Notes: generated by a model from the sequence alone, not told the origin. A stretch of DNA of 64,000 nucleotides from Skermanella mucosa (GCF_016765655.2 NZ_CP086106.1:5354501-5418500); one strand, 5' to 3'. Shown: positions 17,885 through 27,002, counted from the first letter of the stretch. Numbers and translations are program-made.

Positions 17885-18451
17885 CTAGGCGGCGAGCGGG
17901 ATGGCCTCGACCTTGCCGTCCAGAGCCATCAGCAGCAACTCCACCGCGAGGTCGGGATGCTTGGCCGAGATCGCCGCGGCTAGCTTGCGGAGTTGCTGGG
18001 CGTGGGCCTTGGTCTCCGTCTCCGTATCCTTGGCCGTTTCCGGACCGAGGAACAGCTTGTAGGCGCCGCAGTCGCGGTGGTCGATGATCATGACCTTGTG
18101 GATGTCGTGCAGCTTCTTCGCGGCGTCCACATGCCCCCAGAATGTGGCTCCCCACTCCGGCTTGGCGTCGACCAGAGCGCCGAGCGAGGCGCCGGCCAGG
18201 ATGACATGGTCGTATTTGTCGGTCAGGCCGCGCCCGTCCATGTAGCGCGCGATGTCGTCGAGCAGGCGGTAGTCCATGCAGCTCAGGAGAAGGACCTCGG
18301 CCTTGCCCCCGGCCCGCGCCGCCGACACCGGCAGGCCGGCCGACATGAGGGCGGCTCCGGCCCCGAGCGACGCCAGTTTCAGGAATGTACGACGGGGATG
18401 CCCGGCATGCGCGTCGGCGCAGCCATGATGACAGGAGCGGACGTTTTCCAC
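17885..18451 (-). CDS. Tat-exported beta-carbonic-anhydrase-like protein
   Basis: This protein has 188 residues from the GTG at 18451, which has GAGGAAG 7 nt upstream; the frame extends further to 18529 but without such a site. The N-terminus has PRRTFLKLASLGAGAALMSAG, a twin-arginine signal (RRTFLK) with a hydrophobic core and an A-x-A-type cleavage region (VSAARA). The mature part carries the beta-carbonic anhydrase zinc motifs SCMDYRL (C-x-D-x-R) and HRDCGAYK (H-x-x-C). It would thus hydrate CO2 in the periplasm, though beta-CA-fold relatives with other activities exist. A Cys/His cluster (CHHGCADAHAGH) precedes the Tat motif. It is convergent with recR. Confidence 0.8.
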   Translation of the reverse strand: MENVRSCHHGCADAHAGHPRRTFLKLASLGAGAALMSAGLPVSAARAGGKAEVLLLSCMDYRLLDDIARYMDGRGLTDKYDHVILAGASLGALVDAKPEWGATFWGHVDAAKKLHDIHKVMIIDHRDCGAYKLFLGPETAKDTETETKAHAQQLRKLAAAISAKHPDLAVELLLMALDGKVEAIPLAA

Positions 18452-18605
18452 TGCGGTTCTTCCTCTTGGTTGGAAAGATGAATGCGAATGTATCCGATAC
18501 TCCTTAAGATTTCTTCTAATTAATGCCAAAAGGCATGCGTTCTTCCCCTGTTCTCTTTCTCCGCCCGATCCGGTAGCATCCCGTCACTTGGTGGAAGGAG
18601 AATGG

Positions 18606-20009
18606 ATGCCGTTCGCGCTCGACGTGCTGTCGCTGATCCTGGGCTTCGTCTTCGGAGCCGGAATCGTCCTGCTGCTGCGCAGCGGCGGCATCGGCCAGGC
18701 GGAGGCCGGCCGGCTCGCGGCGGAGGCGGACTTCGCGTTGCGCCAGAACGACGACCTGCGGGCCGATCTGGCGGAGCGGGACCGGGTGCTCTCCGCGCTC
18801 CGCGCGGAGCTCGGGCGCGCCCAGACCGGCCATGCGCAGCTCCAGACCCGGCTGGAACAGGAGCGGCTCGCCTCGGCCGAGAAGATCGCCCTGCTGGAGC
18901 GTGCCGAAGCGAAGCTGTCCGACGCCTTCAAGGCGCTGTCGGCCGAAGCGTTGCGCAGCAACAACCAGAGCTTCCTCGATCTCGCCCGCACCACGCTGGA
19001 GCGCTTCCAGGAGAATGCCCGCGGCGACCTTGAGCAGCGGCAGGCGGCGATCTCCGACTTGGTGGCGCCGGTGCGCCAATCGCTGGAGAAGATGGACGGC
19101 CAGATCCAGACCCTGGAGAAGGAGCGGATCGGCGCCTACGAAGGCTTGAAGCAGCAGGTGCTCTCCCTGCTGGACAGCCAGCGCGAGCTGCGCGGCGAGA
19201 CGGCCAGCCTCGTCCGGGCGCTGCGCTCGCCGGTCGCCCGCGGCCGCTGGGGCGAGATCCAGCTGAAGCGGGTGGTCGAGATGGCCGGCATGGTCGACCA
19301 TTGCGATTTCTTCGAGCAGCAGACGGTGACCGGCGACCAGGGCAACAAGCTGCGCCCCGACATGGTGGTCAAGCTGCCGGGCAACAAGACCATCGTCGTG
19401 GACGCCAAGGCTCCGGTCGAAGCCTATCTCGACGCCAACGGCTCGGCCGAGGATGCCGGCCGGCGCGACGCCCTGATCCGGCATGCCCGCCACGTGCGGG
19501 AGCACATGAAGCAGTTGGGCGGCAAGGCCTACTGGGACCAGTTCGCCGCCTCGCCGGAATTCGTCGTGCTGTTCCTGCCCGGCGAGAACTTCTTCAGCGC
19601 GGCGCTGGAGCATGATCCGAGCCTGATCGAGGCCGGCATCGACAACGGCGTGATCCTGGCGACGCCGACGACGCTGATCGCGCTGCTGCGCGCCGTGGCC
19701 TACGGCTGGCGGCAGGAGCACCTGGCCCGCAACGCGCGGGAGATCAGCGACCTGGGCGCGGAGCTGTACAAGCGCCTGGGCGACCTGGGCGGCCACATGG
19801 ACCGGCTGGGCAGCCAGCTCGGCAAGGCGGTGGACTGCTACAACGGCGCGGTCGGCACGCTGGAGACCCGCGTGCTGGTCAGCGCGCGGCGCTTCCGCGA
19901 CCTCCACGTGGCGCCGAACAACGCGGAACTGCCCGAACTCCAGCCGCTCGACCAGGCGCCGCGAAGCCTCCAGGCCCAGGAATGGCGGCTGCCCGCCCCG
20001 CTTCCCTGA
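18606..20009 (+). CDS. rmuC: DNA recombination protein RmuC
   Basis: This protein has 467 residues. MPFALDVLSLILGFVFGAGIVLLLRS is an N-terminal membrane anchor. Residues about 30-190 are a long coiled coil. The RmuC domain follows, with the PD-(D/E)xK nuclease-like core: RGRWGEIQLKRVVEMAGM, NKLRPDMVVKLPGNKTIVVDAKAPVEAY and FVVLFLPGENFFSAAL. RmuC limits inversions between repeats in E. coli. The ATG at 18606 is preceded by GGAAGGAGA with good spacing, so I prefer it to the TTG at 18588. Confidence 0.93.
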   Translation: MPFALDVLSLILGFVFGAGIVLLLRSGGIGQAEAGRLAAEADFALRQNDDLRADLAERDRVLSALRAELGRAQTGHAQLQTRLEQERLASAEKIALLERAEAKLSDAFKALSAEALRSNNQSFLDLARTTLERFQENARGDLEQRQAAISDLVAPVRQSLEKMDGQIQTLEKERIGAYEGLKQQVLSLLDSQRELRGETASLVRALRSPVARGRWGEIQLKRVVEMAGMVDHCDFFEQQTVTGDQGNKLRPDMVVKLPGNKTIVVDAKAPVEAYLDANGSAEDAGRRDALIRHARHVREHMKQLGGKAYWDQFAASPEFVVLFLPGENFFSAALEHDPSLIEAGIDNGVILATPTTLIALLRAVAYGWRQEHLARNAREISDLGAELYKRLGDLGGHMDRLGSQLGKAVDCYNGAVGTLETRVLVSARRFRDLHVAPNNAELPELQPLDQAPRSLQAQEWRLPAPLP

Positions 20010-20026
20010 ACAGGCCAGCTTGCGGC

Positions 20027-20055
20027 TTGACGCACGGCCCCGGAAATCATATCTG
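20027..20055 (+). promoter_or_regulatory. Candidate sigma-70 promoter for def
   Basis: TTGACG (20027-20032) and TATCTG (20050-20055) are spaced 17 nt apart, about 43 nt ahead of the def ATG. It would drive the def-methyltransferase-fmt-truA operon. Confidence 0.5.
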
Positions 20056-20097
20056 CAACAGTCATCCCGCAATAGACCGAATTCGCTACAGGGCTCC

Positions 20098-20616
20098 ATG
20101 GCCATCCGCCCCATCATCATCGCGCCCGATCCCGTCCTGAAGACCAAGGCGAAGCCGGTCGAGGCCATCGACGGCTCCATCGCCACCCTGATGGACGACA
20201 TGCTGGAGACCATGTACAAGGCGCCCGGCATCGGCTTGGCAGCGCCGCAGATCGGCATCCTGAAGCGGGTCATCGTGGTGGACGTGGCGGAGAAGGAAGA
20301 GAAGCCCCAGCCCTTCGCCATGGCGAACCCCGAGATCCTGTGGCAGTCGGACGAGAAGTCGGTCCATAACGAGGGCTGCCTCTCCCTGCCCGACCATTAT
20401 GCCGACGTGACGCGCCCGAAGCAGGTGCGCCTGCGCTACCTGGACCGCGACGGCGAGGTGCGGGAACTGGACGCCGACAATCTGCTGGCGACCTGCATCC
20501 AGCACGAGATCGACCACCTGAACGGCGTGCTGTTCATCGATCACCTGTCGCTGCTGAAGCGCAACATGATCCTGCGTAAGCTCCAGAAACAGAAGCGGTC
20601 GCAGGAAACGGTCTGA
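20098..20616 (+). CDS. def: Peptide deformylase
   Basis: This 172-residue enzyme has all three deformylase motifs: GIGLAAPQIG (about 44-53), EGCLSLP (about 97-103, with the metal-ligand Cys) and QHEIDHLNGVLFIDHL (His ligands and catalytic Glu). It removes the formyl group from nascent proteins. The start MAIRPIIIAPDP at 20098 matches the family; upstream in-frame codons to 20020 contain promoter-like sequence. It is the first gene of a translation-related operon. Confidence 0.96.
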   Translation: MAIRPIIIAPDPVLKTKAKPVEAIDGSIATLMDDMLETMYKAPGIGLAAPQIGILKRVIVVDVAEKEEKPQPFAMANPEILWQSDEKSVHNEGCLSLPDHYADVTRPKQVRLRYLDRDGEVRELDADNLLATCIQHEIDHLNGVLFIDHLSLLKRNMILRKLQKQKRSQETV

Positions 20617-20618
20617 CT

Positions 20619-21446
20619 TTGGCCGATACTTCCGAAACGCCGCCCGGCCAGTCGCAGCACGGCCGCATCTACGGCGCCGCGCGCTACTACGACATCGCCT
20701 TCGCCTATCGCGACTTCGCGCAGGAATGCGACTTCCTGACCGCCGCCGCGGCCCGGCACCTGGGCCGCGCTCCGGAAAGCGTGCTTGAACTGGCGGCGGG
20801 ACCGGCGAACCACGCGATCGAGCTGGCGGGGCGCGGGCTCCGGGCGGTAGCGCTCGACCGCGAGCCGGCCATGGTCCGTTACGGCACCGAAAAGGCCGAG
20901 GCGGCCGGGGTCGAGATCGCCTACCAGGAAGGCGACATGACCGGTTTCGCGCTGGACCGGCCGGTCGATATGGCGCTGCTCCTGCTGGGCTCCGCCGCCT
21001 GCCTGCTGACCAACAGCGCGGTCATCTCGTGCCTGCAACGGGTCTCCGAGGCGCTGACCCCCGGCGGCGTGCTGATCGTCGAGCTGCCCCACCCGCGCGA
21101 GCTGTTCAACATCGACGACGCGACCGAGGACGGCTGGGAGGTCACCCGCGACGGCACGCGGGTGCGGGTCCGCTGGGGATCGCCGGGCGACAGCCTCGAT
21201 CCCGTCAGCCAGGTCGCCCAGGTGACCACGACGCTGACCATCTGGGAAAGCGGGCGCAAGCAGGTGATCCGGGACAAGGCCTTCCAGCGCCGCTTCACGG
21301 TGCAGGAACTGGACGCGCTGGCGCGTGCGAGCGGATGCCTGGAGGCGGTCGCCTGGTTCGGCGGGCTGGACCTGGACGTCGCGATCGACGATCCGGAGGA
21401 AGCCTGGCGCATGGTCGCCGTCTTCCAGAAGCCGCCCCTTCGCTGA
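20619..21446 (+). CDS. Class I SAM-dependent methyltransferase
   Basis: The frame is 275 residues from a TTG start two bases after the def stop. The Rossmann SAM motif is SVLELAAGPANHAIELAGRG (motif I, about residues 50-70), followed by ALDREPAMVRYG (acidic end of strand 2) and PVDMALLLLGSAACL. The C-terminal half (VRVRWGSPGDSLDP, FTVQELDALARASG) resembles uncharacterised small-molecule methyltransferases. The substrate cannot be read from sequence. It is wedged between def and fmt, which are normally adjacent, so cotranslation is expected. Start choice is uncertain because TTG lacks a clear ribosome binding site. Confidence 0.85.
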   Translation: MADTSETPPGQSQHGRIYGAARYYDIAFAYRDFAQECDFLTAAAARHLGRAPESVLELAAGPANHAIELAGRGLRAVALDREPAMVRYGTEKAEAAGVEIAYQEGDMTGFALDRPVDMALLLLGSAACLLTNSAVISCLQRVSEALTPGGVLIVELPHPRELFNIDDATEDGWEVTRDGTRVRVRWGSPGDSLDPVSQVAQVTTTLTIWESGRKQVIRDKAFQRRFTVQELDALARASGCLEAVAWFGGLDLDVAIDDPEEAWRMVAVFQKPPLR

Positions 21447-21467
21447 CCCGAGTTCGAGGACCCGGAC

Positions 21468-22403
21468 ATGACCCCTCTCCGCCTCGCCTTCATGGGCACT
21501 CCCGAGTTCGCGGCGGTCGGCCTCCGCGCCCTGATCGACGCCGGACACGAGATCGCCTGCGTCTACAGCCAGCCGCCCCGGCCCGCCGGCCGCGGCCACC
21601 AGACGCAGCGCTCGCCGGTCCATGTGCTGGCGGAGGACCGCGGCATCCCGGTCCGGACGCCGAAGTCGCTCCGCAATGCCGAGGCCCAGGCCGACTTCGC
21701 CGCCCTCGGCCTGGACTGCGCGGTCGTCGCCGCCTACGGCTTGATCCTGCCGCAGCCGATCCTGGACGCGCCGCGCCTCGGCTGCCTGAACATCCATGCC
21801 TCCCTGCTGCCGCGCTGGCGCGGCGCCGCCCCGATCCACCGCGCCCTCCTGGCGGGAGATTCCGAGACCGGCGTCACCATCATGCGGATGGATGCCGGCC
21901 TGGACACCGGGCCGATGCTGCTGAAGGGCAGCGTTCCGATCACGGAACGGACGACCGCGGTCGAGTTGCACGACGCGCTGGCCGCCGTGGGCGCCGACCT
22001 GATCGTGACGGCGCTCGACGGTGTTTCGGATGGAAGCCTGACGGCGGTGCCGCAGCCGGAGGAAGGCGTCACCTATGCCGCCAAGCTGACCCGCGAGGAC
22101 GGCAGGCTGGACTGGAACCGTTCCGCTGCCGAGACGGAGCGTCAGGTGCGGGCGCTGAACCCCTGGCCCGGCGTCTGGTTCGACCTGGGCAAGGAACGGA
22201 TCAAGGTGCTGGGCGCCGAACCGGCCGGCAATCCCGCCGGCGCCGCTCCCGGCACCCTGCTGGACGATCGCCTGACCGTGGCCTGCGCTGAAGGCGCCGT
22301 CCGCCTGACCCGCGTGCAGCGGCCCGGCAAGGCGGCGGTGGACGGGGACGCCTTCCTGCGCGGCTTCCAGCTGCCGGTCGGGACCGCGCTGACGGCGCCA
22401 TGA
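21468..22403 (+). CDS. fmt: Methionyl-tRNA formyltransferase
   Basis: This 311-residue enzyme has [20 protein letters not shown], the catalytic loop [20 protein letters not shown] (Asn and His) and the [10 protein letters not shown] loop with the catalytic Asp. A C-terminal tRNA-binding OB-like domain (about 205-305, [15 protein letters not shown]) completes it. It formylates initiator Met-tRNA, the counterpart of peptide deformylase in the same operon. Its stop overlaps the truA start by 4 nt. Confidence 0.96.
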   Translation: MTPLRLAFMGTPEFAAVGLRALIDAGHEIACVYSQPPRPAGRGHQTQRSPVHVLAEDRGIPVRTPKSLRNAEAQADFAALGLDCAVVAAYGLILPQPILDAPRLGCLNIHASLLPRWRGAAPIHRALLAGDSETGVTIMRMDAGLDTGPMLLKGSVPITERTTAVELHDALAAVGADLIVTALDGVSDGSLTAVPQPEEGVTYAAKLTREDGRLDWNRSAAETERQVRALNPWPGVWFDLGKERIKVLGAEPAGNPAGAAPGTLLDDRLTVACAEGAVRLTRVQRPGKAAVDGDAFLRGFQLPVGTALTAP

Positions 22404-23158
22404 GCCGCTGGAAGATCACCGTCGAGTATGACGGCCGCGGGTTCGTCGGCTGGCAGCGCCAGGACAACGGTCCCTCGATCCAGCAATGTCTGGAGGAAGC
22501 CGTCGAGAAGCTGTCGGGCGAGACCGTACGCGTCCATGGCGCCGGCCGTACGGACGCGGGCGTACACGCGCTGGGGCAGACCGCCCATTTCGACCTGGGG
22601 AAGGTCCTGACTGAACGCGCCGTCCGCGACGGGCTGAACTTCTATCTGCGGCCGGCTCCCATCGCGGTGCTCGATGCAGAACCGGTCCCCGACGATTTCC
22701 ACGCCCGAATGTCCGCCGTCGAGCGCGGCTATGTCTACCGCATCGTCAACCGGCGGGCTCCGCTCGCCCTGGACGACGGCCGCGCCTGGCAGATCGGCCG
22801 CCCCTTGGACGCCGAGGCCATGGACGCGGCCGCCAGGATCCTGATCGGCCGCCACGACTTCACGACCTTCCGCGCCAGCCTGTGCCAGGCGAAATCCCCG
22901 GTGAAGACCCTCGACGTGCTGACCGTGACCCGATCCGGCCCCGAGATCCGCATCACCGCCCGCGCCCGCTCCTTTCTCCACCATCAGATCCGCAACATCA
23001 CCGGCACCCTGGCGCTGGTCGGCGAAGGCCGCTGGCCGGTCGAACGCGTCCGCACCGCCCTTGAAGCGCGCGACCGCTCGAAAGGCGGCCCCACGGCGCC
23101 GCCGGACGGGCTCTATTTCACCGATGTGGTGTACGATGCAAATCGGCGAGTGGGATGA
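22400..23158 (+). CDS. truA: tRNA pseudouridine(38-40) synthase TruA
   Basis: This 252-residue protein starts [20 protein letters not shown]. The catalytic Asp is in [14 protein letters not shown] (about residues 49-62), and [14 protein letters not shown] lies in the C-terminal half. It modifies the anticodon arm of tRNAs. It is coupled to fmt by an ATGA overlap and closes the operon. Confidence 0.96.
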   Translation: MSRWKITVEYDGRGFVGWQRQDNGPSIQQCLEEAVEKLSGETVRVHGAGRTDAGVHALGQTAHFDLGKVLTERAVRDGLNFYLRPAPIAVLDAEPVPDDFHARMSAVERGYVYRIVNRRAPLALDDGRAWQIGRPLDAEAMDAAARILIGRHDFTTFRASLCQAKSPVKTLDVLTVTRSGPEIRITARARSFLHHQIRNITGTLALVGEGRWPVERVRTALEARDRSKGGPTAPPDGLYFTDVVYDANRRVG

Positions 23159-23236
23159 TCGGCCATGGACGGCTTTCCGCTCGACCTGACGACCCCAGAT
23201 CGGTAACGTCTTTCTCAATTTGAGCCGAGTTGCCGT

Positions 23237-23512
23237 ATGGAAACCAAGGTGCTGACCGCGCACGTGCCGCTGTCGCTCGCCGAGAAAGTGGATCAGTTGG
23301 CAGCGCGCCTTGATCGCTCGCACGATTGGATCGTCAGGCAGGCTCTGTCAGCCTGGGTCGGACAAGAGGAAGAGCGGAGGCGCCTGACCCTGGAGGCACT
23401 GGCCGACGTTGACTCCGGCTGGGTCATCGACCATCAGTCTGTGCAAGCCTGGGCCGACAGCCTCGGTACCAGGATATCAGCCGAGGGTGCCATCCTTCCC
23501 CGTGATCAGTAA
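23237..23512 (+). CDS. Ribbon-helix-helix protein, orphan antitoxin-like
   Basis: This 91-residue protein has an N-terminal RHH fold: METKVLTAHVPLSLAEKVDQ gives the DNA-binding beta-strand, then LAARLDRSHDWIVRQALSAWV the two helices. The C-terminal part (ADVDSGWVIDHQSVQAWADSLGT) matches the tail of CopG/ParD-like antitoxins that pair with RelE/ParE toxins; the phrase V(I)DHQ-x-V-x-AW-x-x-S is typical. A toxin gene would be expected immediately downstream, but only 45 nt separate it from a convergent GNAT gene. It may be a solitary antitoxin or a remnant of a pair. Confidence 0.8.
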   Translation: METKVLTAHVPLSLAEKVDQLAARLDRSHDWIVRQALSAWVGQEEERRRLTLEALADVDSGWVIDHQSVQAWADSLGTRISAEGAILPRDQ

Positions 23513-23520
23513 ATCAGTGC

Positions 23521-23553
23521 CGTAGGTCGGCCTTCGGCCGAGGCCGACCTACG
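23521..23553. terminator. Perfect hairpin after the ribbon-helix-helix gene
   Basis: A 13-bp perfect stem (CGTAGGTCGGCCT at 23521-23533 with AGGCCGACCTACG at 23541-23553) surrounds a 7-nt loop between convergent genes. There is no long T-run on either side, so it may be a REP-like element working as a bidirectional transcript end. A half copy (GGCCGACCTACG) recurs at 52530-52541, again after a gene end. Confidence 0.6.
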
Positions 23554-23557
23554 TTCC

Positions 23558-24181
23558 TCAGCCCCGCCATTCCTCCCGCAGGATCGCGTAGAGCACGTGG
23601 TCGCGCCAGGCGCCGTCGATGCGCAGGTAGCCCCTGGCATAGCCCTCGTACTGGAATCCCACCTTCTCCAGCAGGCCCCGGCTCGGCGCGTTCGTCGGAA
23701 GGCACGCCGCTTCGATCCGATGAAGTCCCAGCTGGCCGAAGGCGAAGTCCAGGGTCAGGCGGGTCGCCTCGCTCATGTAGCCGCGCCGGGCGTAGGTCTC
23801 GCCGACCCAATAGCCCAGCGTCCCCGTCTGGGCCACGCCGCGCCGGATGTTGCTAAGGCCGATGCCGCCGACCACCCGGTCGGTGCGGCGCTCCACGGCC
23901 AGGAAGCTGTAGGCCTCGTCGTCGCGCCACTCGATGATCTGGCGGCGCAGCCGGCGCAGATAAGCCGTCCGGGCCAGCGCGTCCGCCGGCCAAGTCGGTT
24001 CCCACGGCGTCAGGAAGGCCCGGCTGCGCTCGCGCAGGTCGGACCATTCCTGCCAGTCGCGCGCCAGCGGCGGCCGGATCGAGACCCGCTGGCCCTCGAG
24101 CCGGATGGCGGGCGAACTGATCAGACCGTTCCTCAGCAATCCGATCACGGCCCTGCGCCATCCCCCGGATGAATCTTCCAT
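23558..24181 (-). CDS. GNAT N-acetyltransferase, RimJ/RimL type
   Basis: This 207-residue protein has the GNAT fold: an N-terminal VSIRPPLARDWQEWSDLRERS, the acetyl-CoA region LGYWVGETYARRGYMSEATR (variant of the Q/RxxGxG/A loop) and a C-terminal NAPSRGLLEKVGFQYEGYAR. This is the RimJ/RimL subgroup that acetylates protein N-termini (ribosomal proteins in E. coli); the exact substrate is inferred. It is the last gene of the thrC-M16-GNAT set, beginning 15 nt after the M16 stop. Confidence 0.88.
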   Translation of the reverse strand: MEDSSGGWRRAVIGLLRNGLISSPAIRLEGQRVSIRPPLARDWQEWSDLRERSRAFLTPWEPTWPADALARTAYLRRLRRQIIEWRDDEAYSFLAVERRTDRVVGGIGLSNIRRGVAQTGTLGYWVGETYARRGYMSEATRLTLDFAFGQLGLHRIEAACLPTNAPSRGLLEKVGFQYEGYARGYLRIDGAWRDHVLYAILREEWRG

Positions 24182-24196
24182 GGCGGGAACACGGCG

Positions 24197-25459
24197 TCAG
24201 GACAGGCGCGCGGCGATCCGCCCATAATCCTCAAGCCCGTCCAGGGGTCCCAGCGCGGTCACGGTCGGCGCCTTGGCGCGCAGGCGCAGGGCGGCGCGGC
24301 GCACGGCGGCGGCATCGACCGCGTCGATCTTCTCCACCATCTCGGCGACCGGCACGGGACGGTCGAAGATCACCATCTGCTGGCCCAGCTGCTCGCAGCG
24401 CGACATGGTGCTTTCCAGCGCCATCAGCATGCCGGCCTTCAGCTGCGCGCGGGCGCGGCGCACTTCCTCGTCGGTGACGTCCAGCGCCACCTTGCACAGC
24501 TCGTCGCACATCACCGGCACCAGCTCGCCGATCTTCTCCGGCCCGGTCCCGGCATAGACGCCGAACAGCCCGCCGTCCTCGTAGGCGCCGGAGAAGGTAT
24601 GGACGCTGTAGGCCAGCCCCCGCTTCTCGCGCACTTCCTGGAACAGCCGGGAAGACATTCCGCCGCCCAGCAGGGTCGACAGCACGGAATGGGCGTAATA
24701 GTCCGGATCGTGGACGCCGACGCCTTCGAAGCCCAGCACGATGTGCAGCTGCTCCAGGTCGCGGTCCTCGCGGAAATCCCCGCCGGTGTAGCGCGCCGGG
24801 TCGAGCGCGGCGGGATCGGCCGGGGCCGGCAGGTCGCGGAAGACCTCCGCCGCCTTCTCGACCAGCCAGCCGTGGTCGATCCGGCCCGAAGCCGCCAGCA
24901 CCATGGTGCGGCCCGAATAGTTGCCGCCGATATAGTCGACCAGCGCGTCGCGCGGCAGGGCGCCGATGATCTCCGGCTGGCCCAGGACCGGGCGGCCGAG
25001 CGCCTGGTCGGGGAAGGCGCGGGCCTGGAAATGGTCGAAGATGATGTCGTCGGGCGTGTCCTCGGCCTGCCCGATCTCCTGCAGCACCACGTCGCGCTCG
25101 CGGACCAGTTCGTCCTCGTCCAGCAGGCTGTGCTGGAGCATGTCGCCGATCACGTCCAGGGCGAGGGCCGCGTCCTCCTTCAGCACCTTGGCGTAATAAG
25201 CCGTGTGCTCGCGGGTGGTATAGGCGTTCATGTGGCCGCCGACCGCCTCGATCTGCTCGGAAATGTCGAAGGCTGTCCGTGTCGGCGTGCCCTTGAACAC
25301 CATGTGCTCGACCAGATGGGCGACGCCGTTGACCTCGGCGCGCTCGTTGCGGGTGCCGACTCCGACCCAGACGCCGAGCGACGTCGTCTCCACATGGGGC
25401 ATGCTGTCGGTGGCGACCCGGAGGCCGTTGGGAAGAGTCGTTACCTTGATCGTGCTCAT
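24197..25459 (-). CDS. M16 family zinc metallopeptidase (processing-peptidase-like)
   Basis: This 420-residue protein has the inverted zinc motif HLVEH (about residue 49) within GVAHLVEHMVFKGTPTRTAF, and the third ligand Glu in ERDVVLQEI. The second M16 half-domain contains GGGMSSRLFQEVREKRGLAY, the conserved R/Y substrate-binding segment. It is closest in layout to alphaproteobacterial relatives of the mitochondrial processing peptidase beta subunit. No signal peptide is seen, so it is cytoplasmic. The start ATG at 25459 overlaps the thrC stop (ATGA). Confidence 0.93.
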   Translation of the reverse strand: MSTIKVTTLPNGLRVATDSMPHVETTSLGVWVGVGTRNERAEVNGVAHLVEHMVFKGTPTRTAFDISEQIEAVGGHMNAYTTREHTAYYAKVLKEDAALALDVIGDMLQHSLLDEDELVRERDVVLQEIGQAEDTPDDIIFDHFQARAFPDQALGRPVLGQPEIIGALPRDALVDYIGGNYSGRTMVLAASGRIDHGWLVEKAAEVFRDLPAPADPAALDPARYTGGDFREDRDLEQLHIVLGFEGVGVHDPDYYAHSVLSTLLGGGMSSRLFQEVREKRGLAYSVHTFSGAYEDGGLFGVYAGTGPEKIGELVPVMCDELCKVALDVTDEEVRRARAQLKAGMLMALESTMSRCEQLGQQMVIFDRPVPVAEMVEKIDAVDAAAVRRAALRLRAKAPTVTALGPLDGLEDYGRIAARLS

Positions 25460-26883
25460 GCGCTCCTCTGCCCTGCGGCGGTGCGTCGGGCTCGGGATCG
25501 GACGAAGGCCTGGACGGCCTTGAGATCGTTGGGCAGCACGGTGACGCGCTCCTCGCGCTCGTAAAGGTCGGCCAGACGGGGCGGCAGCGGCGGGCGCACG
25601 CCGGTCGCCCGTTCGACCGCATCGGGGAATTTGGCGGGGTGGGCGCAGGCGAGCGCCACCAGGGGAACGGCGGGATCGATATGGGGCTGCTCGGCGCGCG
25701 CGGCGGCCAGGCCCACGGCGGTGTGCGGATCGATCAGCAGGCCGCCGGCCAGCCGCCTCGTCTCCGCCATGGTCGCCCGGGTCAGATCCTCGTCCACCTT
25801 GTGCCCGTTGAACACCAGGCGGGCGCGGTCCAGCTGGGCCGGGGTCACGGCGAAGGAGCCGCCCGACCGGAACCGCCCCATGCACTGGTTCAGCGCCGGG
25901 CCGTCGCGGTCGTAGAGGTCGAACAGCAGCCGCTCGAAGTTGCTGGAGATCTGGATGTCCATGCTGGGGCTGATGGTCGGCATCACGGCCTGGGTCTGCA
26001 TCGTGCCCGTGGCGAAGAAACGCGCCAGGATGTCGTTGGAGTTGGTCCCGACCACCAGCCGCTGGATGGGCAGGCCCATGGCCCGCGCGCCGTAGGCCGC
26101 GTAGACATTGCCGAAATTGCCGGTCGGCACGGCGAAGGAGACCTGCCGGTCCGGCGCCCCCAGCTCGATCGCCGCCGCGAAGTAATAGACGATCTGGGCC
26201 ATGATGCGGGCCCAGTTGATCGAATTGACCGCCGACAGGTTCTGCTCGTCCCGGAAGGACGTATCGTTGAACATCGCCTTGACCAGGTCCTGGCAATCGT
26301 CGAACGAGCCTTCCAGCGCGATGTTGTGGACGTTGTCCGACAGTACCGTCGTCATCTGGCGGCGCTGCACCTCCGACGTGCGGCCCTTGGGGTGCAGGAT
26401 GAAGATGTCGACCGCCTCGCGGTCCCGGCAGGCCTCGATCGCCGCCGACCCCGTGTCGCCGGAGGTGGCGCCGACGATCGTCACGTGCTCGGCCTTCTTG
26501 GCCAGCACATGGTCGAAGAGGCGGCCGAGCAGCTGGAGCGCCACGTCCTTGAAGGCCAGCGTCGGGCCGTGGAACAGCTCCATCACCCAGGTGCTCTGGT
26601 CAAGCTGCACCAGCGGCGTCACCGCGGCATGGTCGAAACCGGCATAGGCGTCGCGCACCAGGCCCGCGAACTCCGCCTCGGTCACCCGGCCGCCCAGGAA
26701 GGGCGCCATGACCCGGACCGCGAGTTCGGCATAGGGAAGTCCGCGCATCGCGCGGATCTCGTCGGGGGTGAAGGTCGGCCAGGTCTCAGGCACGTACAGA
26801 CCGCCGTCGCGCGCAAGCCCGGCGAGCAGAACTTCGTCGAAGGCGAGAGTCGGGGCTGCGCCCCGCGTGCTGATGTAGCGCAA
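25456..26883 (-). CDS. thrC: Threonine synthase
   Basis: This PLP enzyme converts O-phosphohomoserine to threonine. Visible are the N-terminal RYISTRGAAPTLAFDEVLL, the PLP lysine in GPTLAFKDVALQLLG, the phosphate-binding GATSGDTGSAAIEA and SFAVPTGNFGNVYAAYGARA. I chose the TTG at 26883 (475 residues) because homologues begin M-R-Y-x-S-T-R-G and a GGAGA lies 9 nt upstream; an ATG at 26916 would add eleven residues (MDRARTWRLFS). It leads the thrC-M16-GNAT operon, a recurrent alphaproteobacterial order. Confidence 0.95.
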   Translation of the reverse strand: MRYISTRGAAPTLAFDEVLLAGLARDGGLYVPETWPTFTPDEIRAMRGLPYAELAVRVMAPFLGGRVTEAEFAGLVRDAYAGFDHAAVTPLVQLDQSTWVMELFHGPTLAFKDVALQLLGRLFDHVLAKKAEHVTIVGATSGDTGSAAIEACRDREAVDIFILHPKGRTSEVQRRQMTTVLSDNVHNIALEGSFDDCQDLVKAMFNDTSFRDEQNLSAVNSINWARIMAQIVYYFAAAIELGAPDRQVSFAVPTGNFGNVYAAYGARAMGLPIQRLVVGTNSNDILARFFATGTMQTQAVMPTISPSMDIQISSNFERLLFDLYDRDGPALNQCMGRFRSGGSFAVTPAQLDRARLVFNGHKVDEDLTRATMAETRRLAGGLLIDPHTAVGLAAARAEQPHIDPAVPLVALACAHPAKFPDAVERATGVRPPLPPRLADLYEREERVTVLPNDLKAVQAFVRSRARRTAAGQRSA

Positions 26884-27002
26884 ACTGAAAAGTCTCCACG
26901 TGCGTGCCCGGTCCATCGGACATCGTACACTAGCCAGTGAGCCGGTGCGGGCGCAAGGGCCGGGCATGTCTCCATGGAACAGGGCAGCGAAACAAAAGGC
27001 GC

